Source of the DNA: Sipunculus nudus
Lineage: Eukaryota; Annelida; Sipuncula; Golfingiida; Sipunculidae
DNA: 64,000 nucleotides
Reading direction: 5' to 3'
Assembly (NCBI GenBank): GCA_026874595.1
Contig: CM049309.1
Location: forward strand, 20,153,576 to 20,217,575
The notes under the pieces are model-generated. The model ran no database searches and was not told the DNA's origin. It saw only the letters and a program-made list of their open reading frames with translations. Below are positions 1-13,791 of the stretch, piece by piece (the stretch's first letter is position 1; the number at the start of each line of letters is the position of its first letter). A program made the position numbers and the translations under genes.

Positions 1-1985
1 AAGGCACAAATCGTAAAGACTGGACCTAGAATCTTCATTCTTGACACACTGAGAGGTCCATGAAAAATCTCCTTGGAAACCAGAAATTAGGTCTCTGTTA
101 ACCATATCCTTCGAGCTATGGGGCCCCAAAGTACCCCCCAGAGTAGTAAAAAATTTCATACAAAAACTTCAATATCTCAATAACTACATCACTGATGGTC
201 ATGATTTTTGGCATACATATTGATTATGAGATGTTCCATCAGTTCCTGCAGACTGGTGGCGCCACCTGTATTGTTTATTTTTTACAGATTTTTTTTCTCT
301 ATTTTTGAGACCTTTAAGGATGCTGTCATCTGTTAACGTGGCCCAAATCGTAACGACTGGACCTAGAATCTTCATTCTTGACACACTGAGAGACCTATGA
401 AAAGTCTCCATGGAAACCAGAAATTAGGTCTCTGTTACCCATATTCTTTGAGCTATGGGGCCCCAAAGTACCCCCAAGAAAAGTAAAAAATTTCATACAA
501 AAACTTCAATATCTCATTAACTTCTTGACTGATGGTCATGATTTGTGGCATAACTATTGATCATGAGATGTGTCATCACTTCCTGCAGACTGGTGGCGCC
601 ACCTGTATGGTTGGATTTTTTTATGAATTTTTTTTCTCTATTTTTGAGACCTTTCAAAATGTGAACATCTGTTAACAAGGCAAAAATCGTAAAGACTGGA
701 CCTAGAATCTTAATTCTTGACACACTGAAAGGTCCATGAAAAATCTCCTTGGAAACCAGAAATAGGGGTCTCTGTTACCCATATCCTTCGAGCTATGGGG
801 CCCCAAAGTACCCCCCCAGAGTAGTCAAAAATTTCATACAAAAACTTCAATATCTCAATAACTACATCACTGATGGTCATGATTTTCGGCATACATATTG
901 ATCATGAGATGTTTAATCAGTTTCTGCAGACTGGTGGCGCCACCTGTATTTTTCCAATTTTACAAATTGTTTTCTCTATTTTTGAGACCTTAAAAAATGT
1001 GAACAGCTGTTAACAGGGCACAAATCATAAAGACTGTACCTAGAATCTTCATTCTTGACACACTGAGAGGTCCATGAAAAGTCTCCATGGAAACCTGAAA
1101 TAAGGTCTCTGTTACCCATATCCATTGAGCTGTGGAGGGCTCCCAATTACACCGAGAATAATGGAAAATTTGATAAAAACAAACTGCAACATCTCAATAA
1201 CTTCAACACTAATGGTCATGATTTTTGGCATACATATTGATCAAGAGATGTTCCATCAGTTCCTGCAGACTGGTGGCGCCACCTGTATTTTTTCAAATTT
1301 TCCCAATTTTTTTTTCTCTATTTTTGAGACCTTTAAGGATGTAGTTATCTGTCAACAGGGTACAAATCATAAGGACTGGACCTAGAATCTTCATTCTTGA
1401 CACACAGGGAGACCCATGATAAGCCTCTATGAAAACCTGAAATTAGGTCTTTGTTACCCATATCCTTTGAGCTATGGCACTCCAAAAACAGCTCAGAATA
1501 ATGGAAAATTTGATACAAAAGCTGAAGTATCTGCACAGCTAATGCAGAGATCACCATAATTGTTTGCACGGATATTGATCATGAGATGTTCCATCAGTTT
1601 CTGCAGACTGGTGGAACCACCTGCCTGTGTATTTGTTCTGTTTTTTTCACGAATTTTTTCTCTATTTTTGAGACCTTTAAAGATATGAACATCTGTTAAC
1701 AGGGCACAAATCATAAAAACTGGACCTAGAATCTTCATTCTTGTCATGCAAGGAGGCCCATGAAAAGTGCCTGTGGAAACTTGTAATTAGGTCTCTGTTA
1801 CCCATATCCTTCAAGCTATAGGACTCCGAAGTATCCCTCAGAATAATGGACAATTTAATACAAAAGTTAAAGTATCTGAACAACTAATGCGGAGATCACC
1901 ATGATTCTTTGCATGGATATTGACCATTAAGTGTTTTTATTGGTTTCTGCAGACTGGGTGCACCACCTGTATTTTTGTATCCGCC
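1..1985. repeat. Tandem array of ~339-bp units (type A), six copies
   Basis: Six head-to-tail units are visible from the recurring block AAATCRTAAAGACTGGACC, at about 7, 343, 685, 1021, 1363 and 1706. The internal palindrome GGTGGCGCCACC starts at 255, 592, 933 and 1272, followed by decayed forms at 1610 and about 1955. This gives a period of 337-346 bp. Each unit also carries a T-rich stretch ending in TCTATTTTTGAGACC and a TTAACAGGGCAC-like block. The copies are diverged, so the array is not very young. Related units occur at 51.9-52.6 kb and 56.2-57.2 kb. Short minus-strand reading frames of about 70 residues recur in each unit. They shift frame between copies and do not look like genes. 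Confidence 0.9.
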
Positions 1986-2109
1986 AAAACAAAGTTTTGT
2001 GGATACTATGTTTTTGACTGGGTTCCTCTGCCGCCGCCACTTTCATTTCCACAGAGCTCCTCTGAGACTAATGGACCGATTTTTTTCCGAAACTTGCACC
2101 AATTATCGG

Positions 2110-3330
2110 GTCACATGTGAACTGGTGCCTAACCAATTTGCGTTGACCTCTGACCTTTCCTCTCTATCCAGCGTCCATTTGTGCGTCTGTTTCCACACAC
2201 AAACCCTCGTATCTGGGGAACCGTTTGACTGATCAGGAAATAAAATTTATACAAATGTAACCCTTGGAAAGCTCTATAACATACACAAAAAATGGTGGTG
2301 CCACCTGTAACCATGTTTGCACAGTGTCCATCTGTTCATCTGCCTTGGGTTAAAATCATATCTCTGCAGTGAATTGACTAATTCACCTGAAATTCGGCAT
2401 GTGTATACATCCAGGATAGCTTTCTTGATTTAAAACAGGTGGCGCCACCTACATTCACGTTCACGCTGATGACATCCAAGTTCATATCTCGGGACCTGTT
2501 TGACCGATTGGGCCAAAATTTTGCATGTGTATAGATCTCACATAGCTCTTTATCATACGCAAAACTGGTGACTCCACCTGCAACCATTTTTGCACAGCGT
2601 CTGTCTGTTTGTCTGCCATTGGATAATGTCACTCGTATCTTGGCAGTGGTTTGACATATCTGCCAAAATTTTGCAGTTTTATACATCCTGGATAGCTTTC
2701 TTGATTTTATGACAGGTGGGGCCACCTACATTCTAGTTTATGCTGCCGACATCCAAACTCATATCTTGGGAACTGTTTGAACAATTGGGCCAAAATTTTG
2801 CATGTGTATAAATCTCACATAGGGCTTTATCATACACAAAACTGGAGGGGCCACCTGCAACCATTTTTGCACATTTTGCACAGCGTCTGTTTGTCTGCCG
2901 TGGCCTAAAATCACTCATTTCTATGTAGTGGTTAGACTTAACTGCCTAAAATTTTGCAGCTTTATACATCCTGGATGGCTTTCTTGATTCTATGACAGGT
3001 GGCGCCACCTACATTCTAGTTAACGCTGCACACAACCAAGCTCATATCTCAGGAACCATTTGACCGATTGGGCCAAAATTGTGCATGTGTTTAGATCTCA
3101 CATAGGTCTTTATCATACACAAAACTGGAGGGGCCACCTGCAACCATTTTTGCACAGCATATGTCTCTTTGTCTGCCGTGGGCTAAAATCACTCATATAC
3201 ATGTAGTAGTTTTACTTTTCTGCCTAAAATTTTGCATATGTATATATCTTGGACAGCTTTCTGGATTTGTGGTAGGTGGCACAACCTTCATACACATTTA
3301 GGCTGCAGACATCCATGCTAATATGCAGCA
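2110..3330. repeat. Dimeric tandem array (type B), ~280-bp dimers
   Basis: The palindrome-related motif recurs at 2294, 2438, 2566, 2715, 2844, 2998, 3127 and 3275. Spacing alternates between 128-129 bp and 144-154 bp, so the true unit is a dimer of two different half-units. One half contains CAAAACTGGNGGGNCCACCTGCAA-type sequence followed by TTTTTGCACAGCGTCT. The other contains a GACAGGTGGCGCCACCTAC-type core followed by ACATTCTAGTT. Outside the core the sequence is unrelated to the 339-bp units just upstream. No gene is visible. Confidence 0.85.
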
Positions 3331-3584
3331 TACCTCACTCTATTTCCCCTTGCCACTCAATCCATGCCTCACTTCACCCGTTCCACTCTGATTTTGGCAG
3401 ATACACATAGTCACTTGTCGGCTACCTGTATTCTAGTTTTTAAAGTTTACACATTTTTTTTCTATTTTTGAGATATATAAGTACAGACTAAGTTGGCCTG
3501 TTGGTTTATCTGTTTGATGCTTCAGTTGAATGGGTATATACTACCATTCTGATGATAAAATTTCCTTTTGCGAATCTCTTCTCA

Positions 3585-3628
3585 GTCAGCTGAGCGTCAT
3601 GACCCATGGGTCACTTGTGTTATGTTTG
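3585..3628. repeat. Right terminal sequence of the array-bearing element
   Basis: The stretch containing GTCAGCTGAGCGTCATGACC followed by CATGGGTCACTTGT is nearly identical to 52725-52757, where it also closes an array. Its reverse complement resembles the left ends at 56191 and 57231 (AGCTCAAGTGACTATAAGTC). This suggests imperfect terminal inverted repeats bounding a mobile element that carries tandem units. No element family was assigned by database comparison. Confidence 0.5.
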
Positions 3629-3629
3629 T

Positions 3630-4015
3630 GTTCTGTGCACCTATGCCAATATTTCAGCAGTGACATTTATGTAATTGGTGCATGCACTCAGGTTCAAAAT
3701 GTTCAGTTCTTGCATTGTACATATACATGTCACACATGTACTTGAAAAGTAACGGTCCAGCATGGAAGCATTATACCTGATGTACATCCCATTGCACAGT
3801 TTCACATTAGGTCTGTAGCCATGCGTACAGACTGCTACATTTTGTATTTAGTTTTGTATCACAAGCAGTTACAATTAATGATTAAAGTGCACATTTAATT
3901 AGGTGTATATTTAAGTGTACACCAAATTTGAAAGCAGTTGATAAAAATTTAAAGTTTTATACATCTATGACGGGATGTATTATGGTATACCCACTGTCCA
4001 TCAGTCAACTTCTAA
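3630..4015. other. No gene seen
   Basis: AT-rich sequence after the array end. It has no open frame of note, no RNA gene I recognise and no strong repeat. Confidence 0.6.
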
Positions 4016-4019
4016 TTAG

Positions 4020-4765
4020 TGTCGCTGCATTAACTTGCCAGGGCTATGATGCATTTTCACTTAACTCACCATAACTACTAACCAATAGATTATTTCTCAC
4101 GAGTTTTTATTATGGGCAAAATCCATGCATAATAAGGTCAGAGGTCTCTAGGCTACTTTGTGGTGTCACCGCGATAACTTATGAGGAATGAGATGGATGT
4201 TGGTAAAAGTCAACAGCAATATTAATCAATAAAATCTCACCAAAATTTGATTTCCAGCAAATCCACGCATATTTATTGAGGTCAGAGGTCACCACACTTT
4301 AGAGGCAATGTGGTGACTCACCAAAAATCCTATGTTTTTGTTATGAAACTCATTATATTACTGATAGTTTCTAACCTTGGTTAAATTCTCATCAAAATTC
4401 ACACATATATTTAATGAAGTCAGCTGCCTTGCAATAGTACAGACCTATTTGTGGTTCGCTACCATAACCTAAAATGAATATAATGGATTTAGATAAACCT
4501 CAATGGAAATAGATTAATATCTTGCCCAAGTTCTATTTCCTGCAAAATTCATGCATATTTAATGAGGTCCAAGGGCACCACACTTTTGTGGACTTAGCCG
4601 GACTTACCAAAAATCTGACGGATTTTCATATATCTCATTATGAGTATTAATTACCAATACAGTTTCTCACCTGAATAACATTCTCAGCAAATTCAAGCAA
4701 ATTTAATGTGGTCAGAGGTAATAAAATATACAATGGGTGCATGTACTATGCACCATTTGCGGTGC
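4020..4765. repeat. Diverged ~145-bp tandem repeat with GAGGTCAGAGGTC core
   Basis: A block of the form CATATTTATTGAGGTCAGAGG recurs at about 4131, 4275, 4415, 4560 and 4705. It follows text resembling CACCAAAATTTGATTTCCAG each time. The period is about 140-150 bp and the copies are well diverged. The copy at 4279-4291 contains AGGTCAGAGGTCA, a perfect direct repeat of AGGTCA with one base between (DR1). The copy at 4135 differs in the last base only. No coding frame is apparent. Confidence 0.65.
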
Positions 4766-4769
4766 TCTT

Positions 4770-6265
4770 ATCTAAAATTTTAGTAGACCACGTCATAAAC
4801 TAACTGTTGTTTACATCAGTCATACTATGCCATAGTTGGCGTGGTGACCTGACTGTTTATGTATCAATTCACAGGTTGAATTAACAAGATGAATCTTATG
4901 ACAACTCATATCGGTAGATCACTTCGGCTCATGTTTTGATGAAGAGTGCAGCCAGATTTGTGAATTCATATGAATTGCAGGAAAGATGGGTGAGTAGTTT
5001 CCATACATACAAAATACAATGGTTCAGAAATGTAATACCTGTTTCTGTCATTTCAGAACAAATAAAGATGGACAGAGCAGATGAATATCAGGACAATGCA
5101 TCGCACAAATTCGCTGAAATTCCTTGATGACGGAACTATGGAGAGGACAGTGACTTATAACGGGAGGAATAGAGTCCATTCTCTCCCGCCAGGTAGAACA
5201 TGACATGCTACAATCCAGTATCAAAAGTAGCAGATCTGGAGGGGGGCACTGCACCCATAATCCGGCAATTCAATATTAGCGTCCCCCTGTTCTCAAATTT
5301 CTTGATCCGCCACTGATCAGTTAACTTGGAAGAGGTAGAAACTTGTGTAAGTCATATACCTCACTTGAGTCCATTATCAATCTTGTTTGATTCAGATGTG
5401 GAAAAAATAGTCATTGCTTCCAGCTGTAAAAGTAAAAATGTGGGATATCACCATAAAATTTGCTTTCATCCATGAAGTTCTGGGAACACCAATGATGGAA
5501 AGCATGCTGAAAGCACAGGTTATCTTTAGGACAGAATATGAAAGTGGTCAAAATTTATGTATTATAAAATATTTTTAATTTATACATTTTTGTTGTTGAT
5601 CTTGTATATGTGAGAGAGGGAGAGAGAGAAGGAGAGAGCATGTGGAAGGAGAGAGAGTGCATGTGTTTGGCCAATGGTCTGGACAGGAAGTATCGAGGAC
5701 CTGAACCACGGCATCAAAGACCAGCATATATTTAAATATCATTTAGTAATGGTTCTAATCTCCCACGTTTCATGAAATAGAATTTTAGGGGTTCATAGGG
5801 AACCTTTTCCTCATTTAATTTCATTTAAATATCTACCTAAATATGTTAATATGAAGTAAACTGCTTTTATTGTCGATTAAGGGAGTCTTGTATCTCCCAA
5901 GTTATTACTAAATAACAAGTAGACTACAGTAGGTCAAATACCTACTTCCTTTGTCCACCAAATCACAAGCCCATAGTTAAATATCTTCTAACCTGACAGG
6001 CATGGAATGTCTGCTTACATGAGGGCCCTCAAAATTCTGGTATCAGAGGTGCCAAAGCATTTGTAGACTTAACTATACTATCTTGCAAGAGGGTCTTTGG
6101 GTTGCTATATCTATATTGACATGCTTCATAGATGATGCAACAAGTCAGTCGGTGAAAATTAATAACCAAGTCGAATGGGATCTTATGGGTAGCCCAACCA
6201 GTCTCCTGGTTGTCTTAAGTTCTATGGACTTCCCCTTTATCCGGTCTGAACATCAAAGCAACCCT
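4770..6265. other. No supported gene; GA-rich patch inside
   Basis: Only short open frames exist here. An acceptor-like TTTCTGTCATTTCAG near 5056 is followed by frames that stop quickly, so I do not call an exon. A GAGAG-rich tract lies at about 5610-5660. Confidence 0.5.
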
Positions 6266-6269
6266 GTGA

Positions 6270-7770
6270 CGTGAATTTTCAAGCCAATATGTCGAATTTT
6301 CCCCGAGATGTATGTCTGGAGATAAGTAGTTTGTAGAATAAAAAAACTTAGATAAAAAAGTTTGTAGGTGGCGCCACCAGCCGTGTATATGAGAATGCTG
6401 TCCAAGATTAATGGTGTATAATATTAACGGCCAAATCGCCAAAACCACTTTGTATTTGTGATTTTCAACTAATATGCATGAATAGACCACAAAAACCAAT
6501 GTAGGTTGCACCAGTAATCATTGTATCGCCAGACATAGTCTGGAGATACTATGGTTTAGGCACGGTTGCGCCGCCGCCGCCGCAGAGATTTCTTTTGGAC
6601 ACAATAACTCAAAAAATATTTCAAGGATCTTTTTCAAACTTGACACATTTATAGATATAGGTGAGAGGACGAAGCCTATTTAAAATGGGGTCATGACCTC
6701 AACTAGGAGAGTGACCTTGACCTTGAATAGATCTATTTTTGGGGAAAATCACACAAAGTCTTAAATATCTCAAGAAATCTTTCATGGATTTATCGAAAAA
6801 TCAAGTTGGACAAAGATCTTGGATAGTGATGTCATGTACCGGAAACTGGTGGTGCCACCTAGTATCCTTTTCTTGTTTTTGTGCCGTTTAATACCCCCAT
6901 CATTGCCACTTGACAGTACTTTTAGCATCACAAGTCAAAAACTGATTGACAGATTTCTTTAATATTATGCATGTACATAGGTATGGGTTATGGGATGATG
7001 TATATTAAAATTGGGGTCATGACCTTTCCTTTGAGAGTGACCTTGAACATTGCAATATATGGTGAAAATCACACAAAATCATTAATATCTCAATAAGGGA
7101 TGTATGGATGGTCCGAAAATCAAATTGACTGAATATCTTGGATAGTGTTGTCTTCTGCGGAAGACAGGTGGCGCCACCTTTGTGCCGTTCATTACCCCAT
7201 CATTGCCACTTAACAGTAATGTGAGCATTATTAGTAAAAAAAATAATAATGGACAGATTGGGCTGAAATTTTGCATGTCCATTGATTTTGAATACCTCCA
7301 TCTTTTGTTCAGAACTGGTGGCGCCGTCCGTAATCGTTTTCATGTGGTGTCCATTTGTTTAAGGTAAAAAATGCTCGTATCTCAGGCAGGAGTTTTTCGG
7401 TATTTGTGTGAAATTAGGCATGTACTTTCATCTTGGAAAGTTTTCTCGTAAAGCAGAAAGGTGGCGCTATCTACCTTACCGTTTTCAAAGTATAAAGAAA
7501 TACCCTTTTTCAGGAATGATTTGGCCGTATTGTCCTGAAATTGTGCTTGTCTTTAGTTCTTGGATTTCACTATCTCATATTTGAGACTGGTGGCGCCATC
7601 TACAATATTTTTCGTGTGGCGTCCATCAGTACATTTGCTTAAGGTAAAAATTGCTCTTATCTCAGAAATCGTTCAATGTGTTGGTCAAGAAAATTTTTCG
7701 GGGAGGCGTGTCTCTCTTACACATTATGTAGAAAATGTTATGACGAATTCTGTTATTCTATCCTAGGAAT
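6270..7770. repeat. Type C array with GGTGGCGCCACC cores
   Basis: Units contain a CATTGCCACTTGACAGTACT-like block, GGGGTCATGACCTTTCC, GAGTGACCTTGA and a GGTGG-GCCACC core (6367, 6848, 7167, 7316, 7460, 7589). The same series, in the same order, is found again at 60.8-61.27 kb and 62.73-64.0 kb. Core spacing is irregular (about 130-480 bp), so it is a composite of at least two unit kinds. The GCCGCCGCCGCCGC run at about 6570 is a local triplet expansion; the equivalent place in the second array (about 60868) lacks it. Confidence 0.8.
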
Positions 7771-7771
7771 A

Positions 7772-10700
7772 TCAATTCCACTTGAATTCACCAAAATAAA
7801 ATGATATGCCCTTTTCCATGAATCCCTTATTCAACACTCTCGTTAAAATACGAACGTTCACACTATCCTGAAAATTCAACCACTTGTTATGGAATTTGAT
7901 ATAAATATGACCTGATTTTTTATGTAGTAATAATATTTCACCCAGACCTGTTGGTGTTATGCAGGAGTTATCTCCGCCAGGAGGGAATGCGTTCGTTCGC
8001 GTTCGTGTGTGTGTGTGTGTGTGTGTGTGACTGTGTATGTTCACAACATTATGGAATTTCATGAAATTTTCTTTGCATTTCGAAAATGGATAAAGGGAGA
8101 AGCGATTAGAGTTTGGTGTTGATCCACCATTTTCATCGGAGTCGGGAGCGTCATCAAGGAATATTTAAAAAATGAACAATCACATGTGCACTTATGAACC
8201 TGGCATATGGTTAAAAAAATAAATGCAAACGCGGTCCAACCTCGTTTGCCACGCACGCCTTAAGTTTTACTTGTTCAGGTTACGTTCCAATGCCTAGCAC
8301 TTCGTAGTGAAGGTGTCCAGTGCGCTAAGTTCCGAGGTGAGTGGCCGTCTGATCACATTAACAGATGACCTCTCCCACGGAGCCCAAATCAAAATAAAGC
8401 CGACCAAGCTGCCAGGAGGGTGTGTTCATCCCCGTCCGTTTGTTTTTAGTTTCCTTTTCCACGACTCGCGCAGTCATGGACGGAATCTCATGACAAATTC
8501 AGGTCATTTCAAGAAAGGCAATTGAAGAATCGATTGCATTTTGGTATGGCTACCTCGTATGATCCTGATTCAGTTATGTCATCAGGGAATATTCACAAAT
8601 GTACAGTCACTTATAACAAATGAACCTGAGGATATGGACCGATTAAGAAAATGCAAACAGGTTTGGGAGCATCCTCTTATAGGGGGGACCCCCATATGGC
8701 GGAGGCTTGCCATCCTTGGAAAGCAGATTTTTTTTAGGATGGCAGATTAACATTTAAATATTATTCTATTAAATAAATCCGGGGCGATGAATCCCTCCTG
8801 GCCGGTATGTCAAACAATCAATAAACGAATCAAGTATTAGTGTTACCGTTTTGAGCTGAAAACTGAATAAAGATATATTTGCCTGTATTTTTATAAATCG
8901 TTAAACTGCATGATCCAGTACATACACACAATTGTTGTGTGATATGTCAAATCAGTTTTAGTAATATATATTAATAATATATAATATATATTTCAATTAT
9001 ATAATCACTGATTTCATTAAACAGTTTATTGAATAACAAATAATCATTCGTTCATTTAAAAACCCTACAGTAAGTGCAGAAACAATAACTAATTCTTAAA
9101 TTACTTTTTTCCAAACATTCCATCTTTTATTTAAAAATATGCACAAATAAAGTTCATGAAATAATCAACCGTGTTTCTAAGAAAGACGAGAGCATAAATG
9201 ACCTGCTTTCTGCTTCACCATTTCTTATCATAGAGCTCTATTAGATGTAGCTGTTGCCATATGCGATAACAAGAGGTGGAATTATTGAAGTGACAAGGTA
9301 TCTATATGGCTATTCTATAGAATTAAAAAAAAAAACTCACAAATAACCATGTTGAATTTAAGCAAATCATAAATTGAATGTACATTAAGTTACCACATTG
9401 TAGATATATCCTGTAGTGTTATGTCTATTTCAAGCTTGTTTCCATAAGCACGAACGCGAAGGCAAACGCGAATATGAGTCGCGAACCATTCACAGGGTGC
9501 ATGTGTTTACATATTAGCGACGCGAAACCCATTTCGAGTCTTTCTGCACTATTACATTACAGGATTGTTGGATACATTCGGTGATTTTGTAACACTTACC
9601 GTATGTGTTGAGTATTCAAGAGCAAAAGAAATGTTCGAATGTGTATTTACCTGAAAATAAAGAATAAGTCGCCAGTGCCCCCCCCCCCCCTTGAGCTGTA
9701 ACATCTCTCATTTTATCTATTTATTTTCCCAGTTATTCGTAGTTAATTTTCATTTTTAGATATATTTATATTCCCTAGCAATTAAATTATAAAGTTTTCC
9801 ACAGTTTACATTTTGATTCATAAGTTGAGGATATTGATGAACATCTCTGTGATTTGGGTCATGCACCCCCCCCCCCCCCAAAATAATTCCCACTTGAGTT
9901 GGGTTGAGGTTGACCGTGAAACATCTCACGCTCCTCTGCTGTTACTCGAACGTAAAATCTGTGCTTTCTTGAATTTACTCCGTTGGCTGAACCACAGAAA
10001 CTCGTAAAATTTAAAGTTTAACATGTGACTTTTTTTCGTGGCAAAATAATATTAATTATTTCACTGCCAAGTTAACATTTAAATGATGATATTTTGCAAA
10101 TTATAAACGTAGATGTAGATAGACCAACAATGAATGATGGAATGTTTGGACATTTTAGTTGATATATTTATATATATGTATATACTGGTAATATAATATT
10201 GTATTATAATATATTACGTAGGGATATATTTATATGTATATTTATAAATATATGAACAACAACTATATACACAATCTATAACTACGAACGTATTTTGTCT
10301 TAATATCTATCAACCGCCAACAAGTAGTAGCGCTCCCTGTTCTTCTGAGAGCTACACACATGTGCAGGGATACCCTCCCTTCGTGGAATTCCCAAGCGAA
10401 TGCAGCCCGACAGGCCTCTGAATCAGTAACGGCGCGAATATAAATATCGCGCTCGCTTTCGCTCTCGCGCTCGCTCAGTGTGGGAGCATATGTCACCAAG
10501 TATTTTTCTTTGTAAAAAAAGTTTACTCCCTGCTTTTCTGTGACCCTTAAACCTTGAACTTTACAAAGAAATGGTTCCAAAAATTAGGTCATTTTTCAGG
10601 TCAATTTTGATTCTAAAGCAAAAATGGAGGGCCATTATATATAAAAAATTAATTTAGATGAAAATCATGCAAATATCACCTCAAAATGGCCAGTGTGATA

Positions 10701-12630
10701 CATTATCTCATAACTTGGACTAGATATATTACAGGTTATTATTACAAATTAAAGAGCACTTATAGAACGCATACCTCGGCAAACTCCTGGATCCATATCA
10801 ACATGTACCCACTTTTTAACAGACTTACAAAGAAAAAAATTATCAGTTCCATATCTATTCCATAAAATGTCACTGAAAGCCATAAAAAATCCGTGTTGTG
10901 ACATCAAATATTGTTTAAGTTTGTACAATAGGTAAGGCGGATAACTTGCTGATTTCTGGTAACCTGTAACATATACACTATCGCTCCATTCTCCCTGGTT
11001 CTAACTAGTAGATAAAGATTTAGACTCATATGTGAATACAACCCTCTTATACTTCCACTATGGTTTTGCTTCTTCGTCAATCCATTGTTCCATCATTACA
11101 GCACTGACACCATTATCGCACTCGCTGATAGTGAAGGCAAAGAAATTCATCTCTTTCGGTTAGTTTATCCTAAAGGTTTATCTGAAGGTCATAATGAAAT
11201 TTAGAGATTTTTTATAGATATTTTGGTTATAAGCCAAGAAAGAAATTATATAAGTGTTAGGCGATTTATTTATTTTATGTATATTTTGTGAAGAATAATT
11301 TGCAGAAAGAAATTGGCGCTAAGGCTATATTTTGTCCAGATCCTCTTTCACATCGCACTGATCAATCTCAGTTTTAAGAAAAGTTCCCTGGTCCACAATT
11401 CACAATGCAACAAAGTTTCATTCAACTTGTGCAGCTAGTATGTAGTCATATTAGCAAGTAAAAGAATGAACTATGCTGATCACATTACGTCAGACAACAA
11501 TGTGCGGACAATAACAGATCTTTTAAGGACAAATACACCTTTTGTAAGGCGGCTCTTCATTTTATTCTTCATTACTCCTTTTTTATAATCTTTTATAAGC
11601 TGTGGGCATCAGGTAGTATACAGTAGGCAAGTGTTTACATACAACTACATGAGGAAGAGAAGAAAAGGGCAGAAATCTAAGACTTAACTTTAAGATTCAG
11701 AACAGGACGAAGATAAACTATTTTCAAATTGATATTTTTATTATATCTTTTGGAATGTGTGATGGATATCGCTGGATATACTGATAGAGACATTAAATAC
11801 AGGGCATGTCAGATGCAGAATACATGATTGATTGGAGCCTAGTTTTCTTTTATATTTATTTTTTAATGCCAGATAAATGTATGCAAAACTGCACCGTCGG
11901 AGGCCTGTAAAACCAACACTATTACAGTCAATTTCCCTGACAACTTTCCAAAATAGGTTTGACGCACACTGTCAAAATTATATGCGCCTTATGTATAGAA
12001 AAAAAAGTCTTGCATTTCTTTTCTTCCGGATTAAGCGACATTTTCCTTGTAATTATTAAAGTAATATAAATAATGACAATAAAAACAACATTAAGTTGCA
12101 GACTTTATAATGTGAGGAAGGATATAAAGACAGGAAGTATAAAAGTTGAGGATCAGATACAAAATTCCTTTTAATTACATTTAACTTTTCTGACATGGCA
12201 CATCGGAATAGAAAAGTCATTCATAAAATCCAAAGAGTAACCTGTATGCTGTCGGCATCATAATTTAGCTCTTACTGCTCGTTCTATTTACTGCATAAAG
12301 ATATTAAAAGACGCACATGAATAATAATTTGTTAAAATGTACGTGAGTATAATTAAATTGGCAAATATCAAATTTAAATATTATAATATGTCATGTGAAA
12401 TATTATTTTATTTACAATGTTTTGATGAATATCGGAGAAATTACATTAGTTTATGAACGCCTTCGAGGTCGTCATATGCATACCATGTAATTTTGATGGT
12501 TTAGATTTAACTCATACAAATATGACAAAACTCTTAAAATGATTCTTACTGAATTCATGTATTTCCCGAACACATAGGTCGTAAGAAATAACACTCTCAG
12601 ATAACAAGGAAGTTATTTTTTGGTAATGCA
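7772..12630. other. No supported gene; simple repeats only
   Basis: AT-rich DNA with a (GT)n tract at about 8005-8030, C-runs at 9680 and 9866, and two diverged direct repeats of about 65 bp at 8150 and 8578. The few open frames of 60-105 residues lack splice context, known motifs or compositional support. The inverted pair GCCAGGAGGGAAT (7975) and ATCCCTCCTGGC (8789) marks a possible small relic element. Confidence 0.5.
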
Positions 12631-12688
12631 GTTTGCAAATGTACGGAAGCGTATTGCTGCCACCTGGTAAAAGAAAAATAAATTATTT

Positions 12689-12830
12689 ATCTCGTACGTA
12701 CGACATACTATCTTGCGTACGACATATTATCTCGTACGTAGGACCAACTATCTCGTACGTACGACAAACTATCTCGTACGTACGACATACTATCTCGTAC
12801 GTACGACATATTATCTCGTACGTACGACGG
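12689..12830. repeat. 21-bp tandem repeat ATCTCGTACGTACGACATAC
   Basis: About seven units with a 21-bp period (one shortened to 19). Each contains the self-complementary core CGTACGTACG. The opposite arm at 15945-15970 keeps only about two diverged units, so the tract expanded after the arms separated or contracted on one side. The reading frames through it on both strands are repeat artefacts. Confidence 0.9.
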
Positions 12831-13791
12831 ATCTGATTCATAGACCAGACAACATGCCAACTGATATATGTATAAGCAATATGTATATGTTGAATAATGT
12901 ATGTTTTCACATTAACTATATATACAAAATCTCCACCTTGCAAACCCCTGGACTACCGTTGAAACCAACACACACCCATATATCTATTTATTTATAGTAT
13001 ATATTTAAATGCTGTTCGATTCACATTTTTTGTGTGTGTCCCGGTTTCTGTAATATTTCAAGCAAGCGAAATATACATCGAATCGTTGTCTGACAGTCAT
13101 ATATACACAGAATTCTCATTTTAAGACATTTGATTAAATGATGTTAGCAGTATATGATGTTATAATAGTGAGCCTGTCATAATGTTAATAAAAACAAATC
13201 TTGCCTTTGCCAAACTGAAACTACTTATTGGAGAAAGAAGGGTTCGGACAAGAGGTACAGCCCCCAAATAGCCTGATTTTAAGCAATTGAGAATGGATAT
13301 TTGTGGGGCAGGTTTCTAATATCTAAACTGATCTTTATAAGAACTAGATTTATACATAACGCAACGTGTAGTTGATCTTTAAAACTATTTAATGAATATA
13401 CAGCCATTGATATGATTGGTGGGTAGCTGAACAGACAACAATCCATTTAAAGGGGTATGTATAATTTTTATTTTGAACTTAATTAAAAAAAATATTAAAA
13501 ACTATCAATCATGGACGTGCGACTAATCTGTGACAGAAGATTACGGAATTCTAAAATAAGTCTTAACCTCATATGTCAGGCTGAAGTGGTGGTACACCTC
13601 AGATTTGTCTCATTTGCGGATTGGTATAAGATCGTGTAAGTGGTACATGTTCGTGTAACTCCCCCTTTTGTAAACGGCATAAGGTTCAACTTATGTGATC
13701 AAGCACTTCGTTTCATAATAAATGAATCATGAACCTCTCCTAATGGGCATCTCTGTATTACAGAACCTCTATGTATATATATATATATATA

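Noticed and set aside
199-1883. Recurring ~70-residue minus-strand frames (for example containing ILGPVFTI and LKGLKNREKK) in type A units
   Set aside because: They recur only because the DNA unit recurs. Lengths and frames change between copies, there is no consistent start, and the T-rich block produces the Lys-rich part.
10263-10580. 105-residue minus-strand frame with ERESESERD
   Set aside because: Contains a local CGCTCG-type simple repeat and no recognisable domain; no splice context.
12633-12997. Overlapping frames on both strands rich in SYVR/TYEI repeats
   Set aside because: Produced by the 21-bp CGTACGTACG tandem repeat, which is open in several frames.
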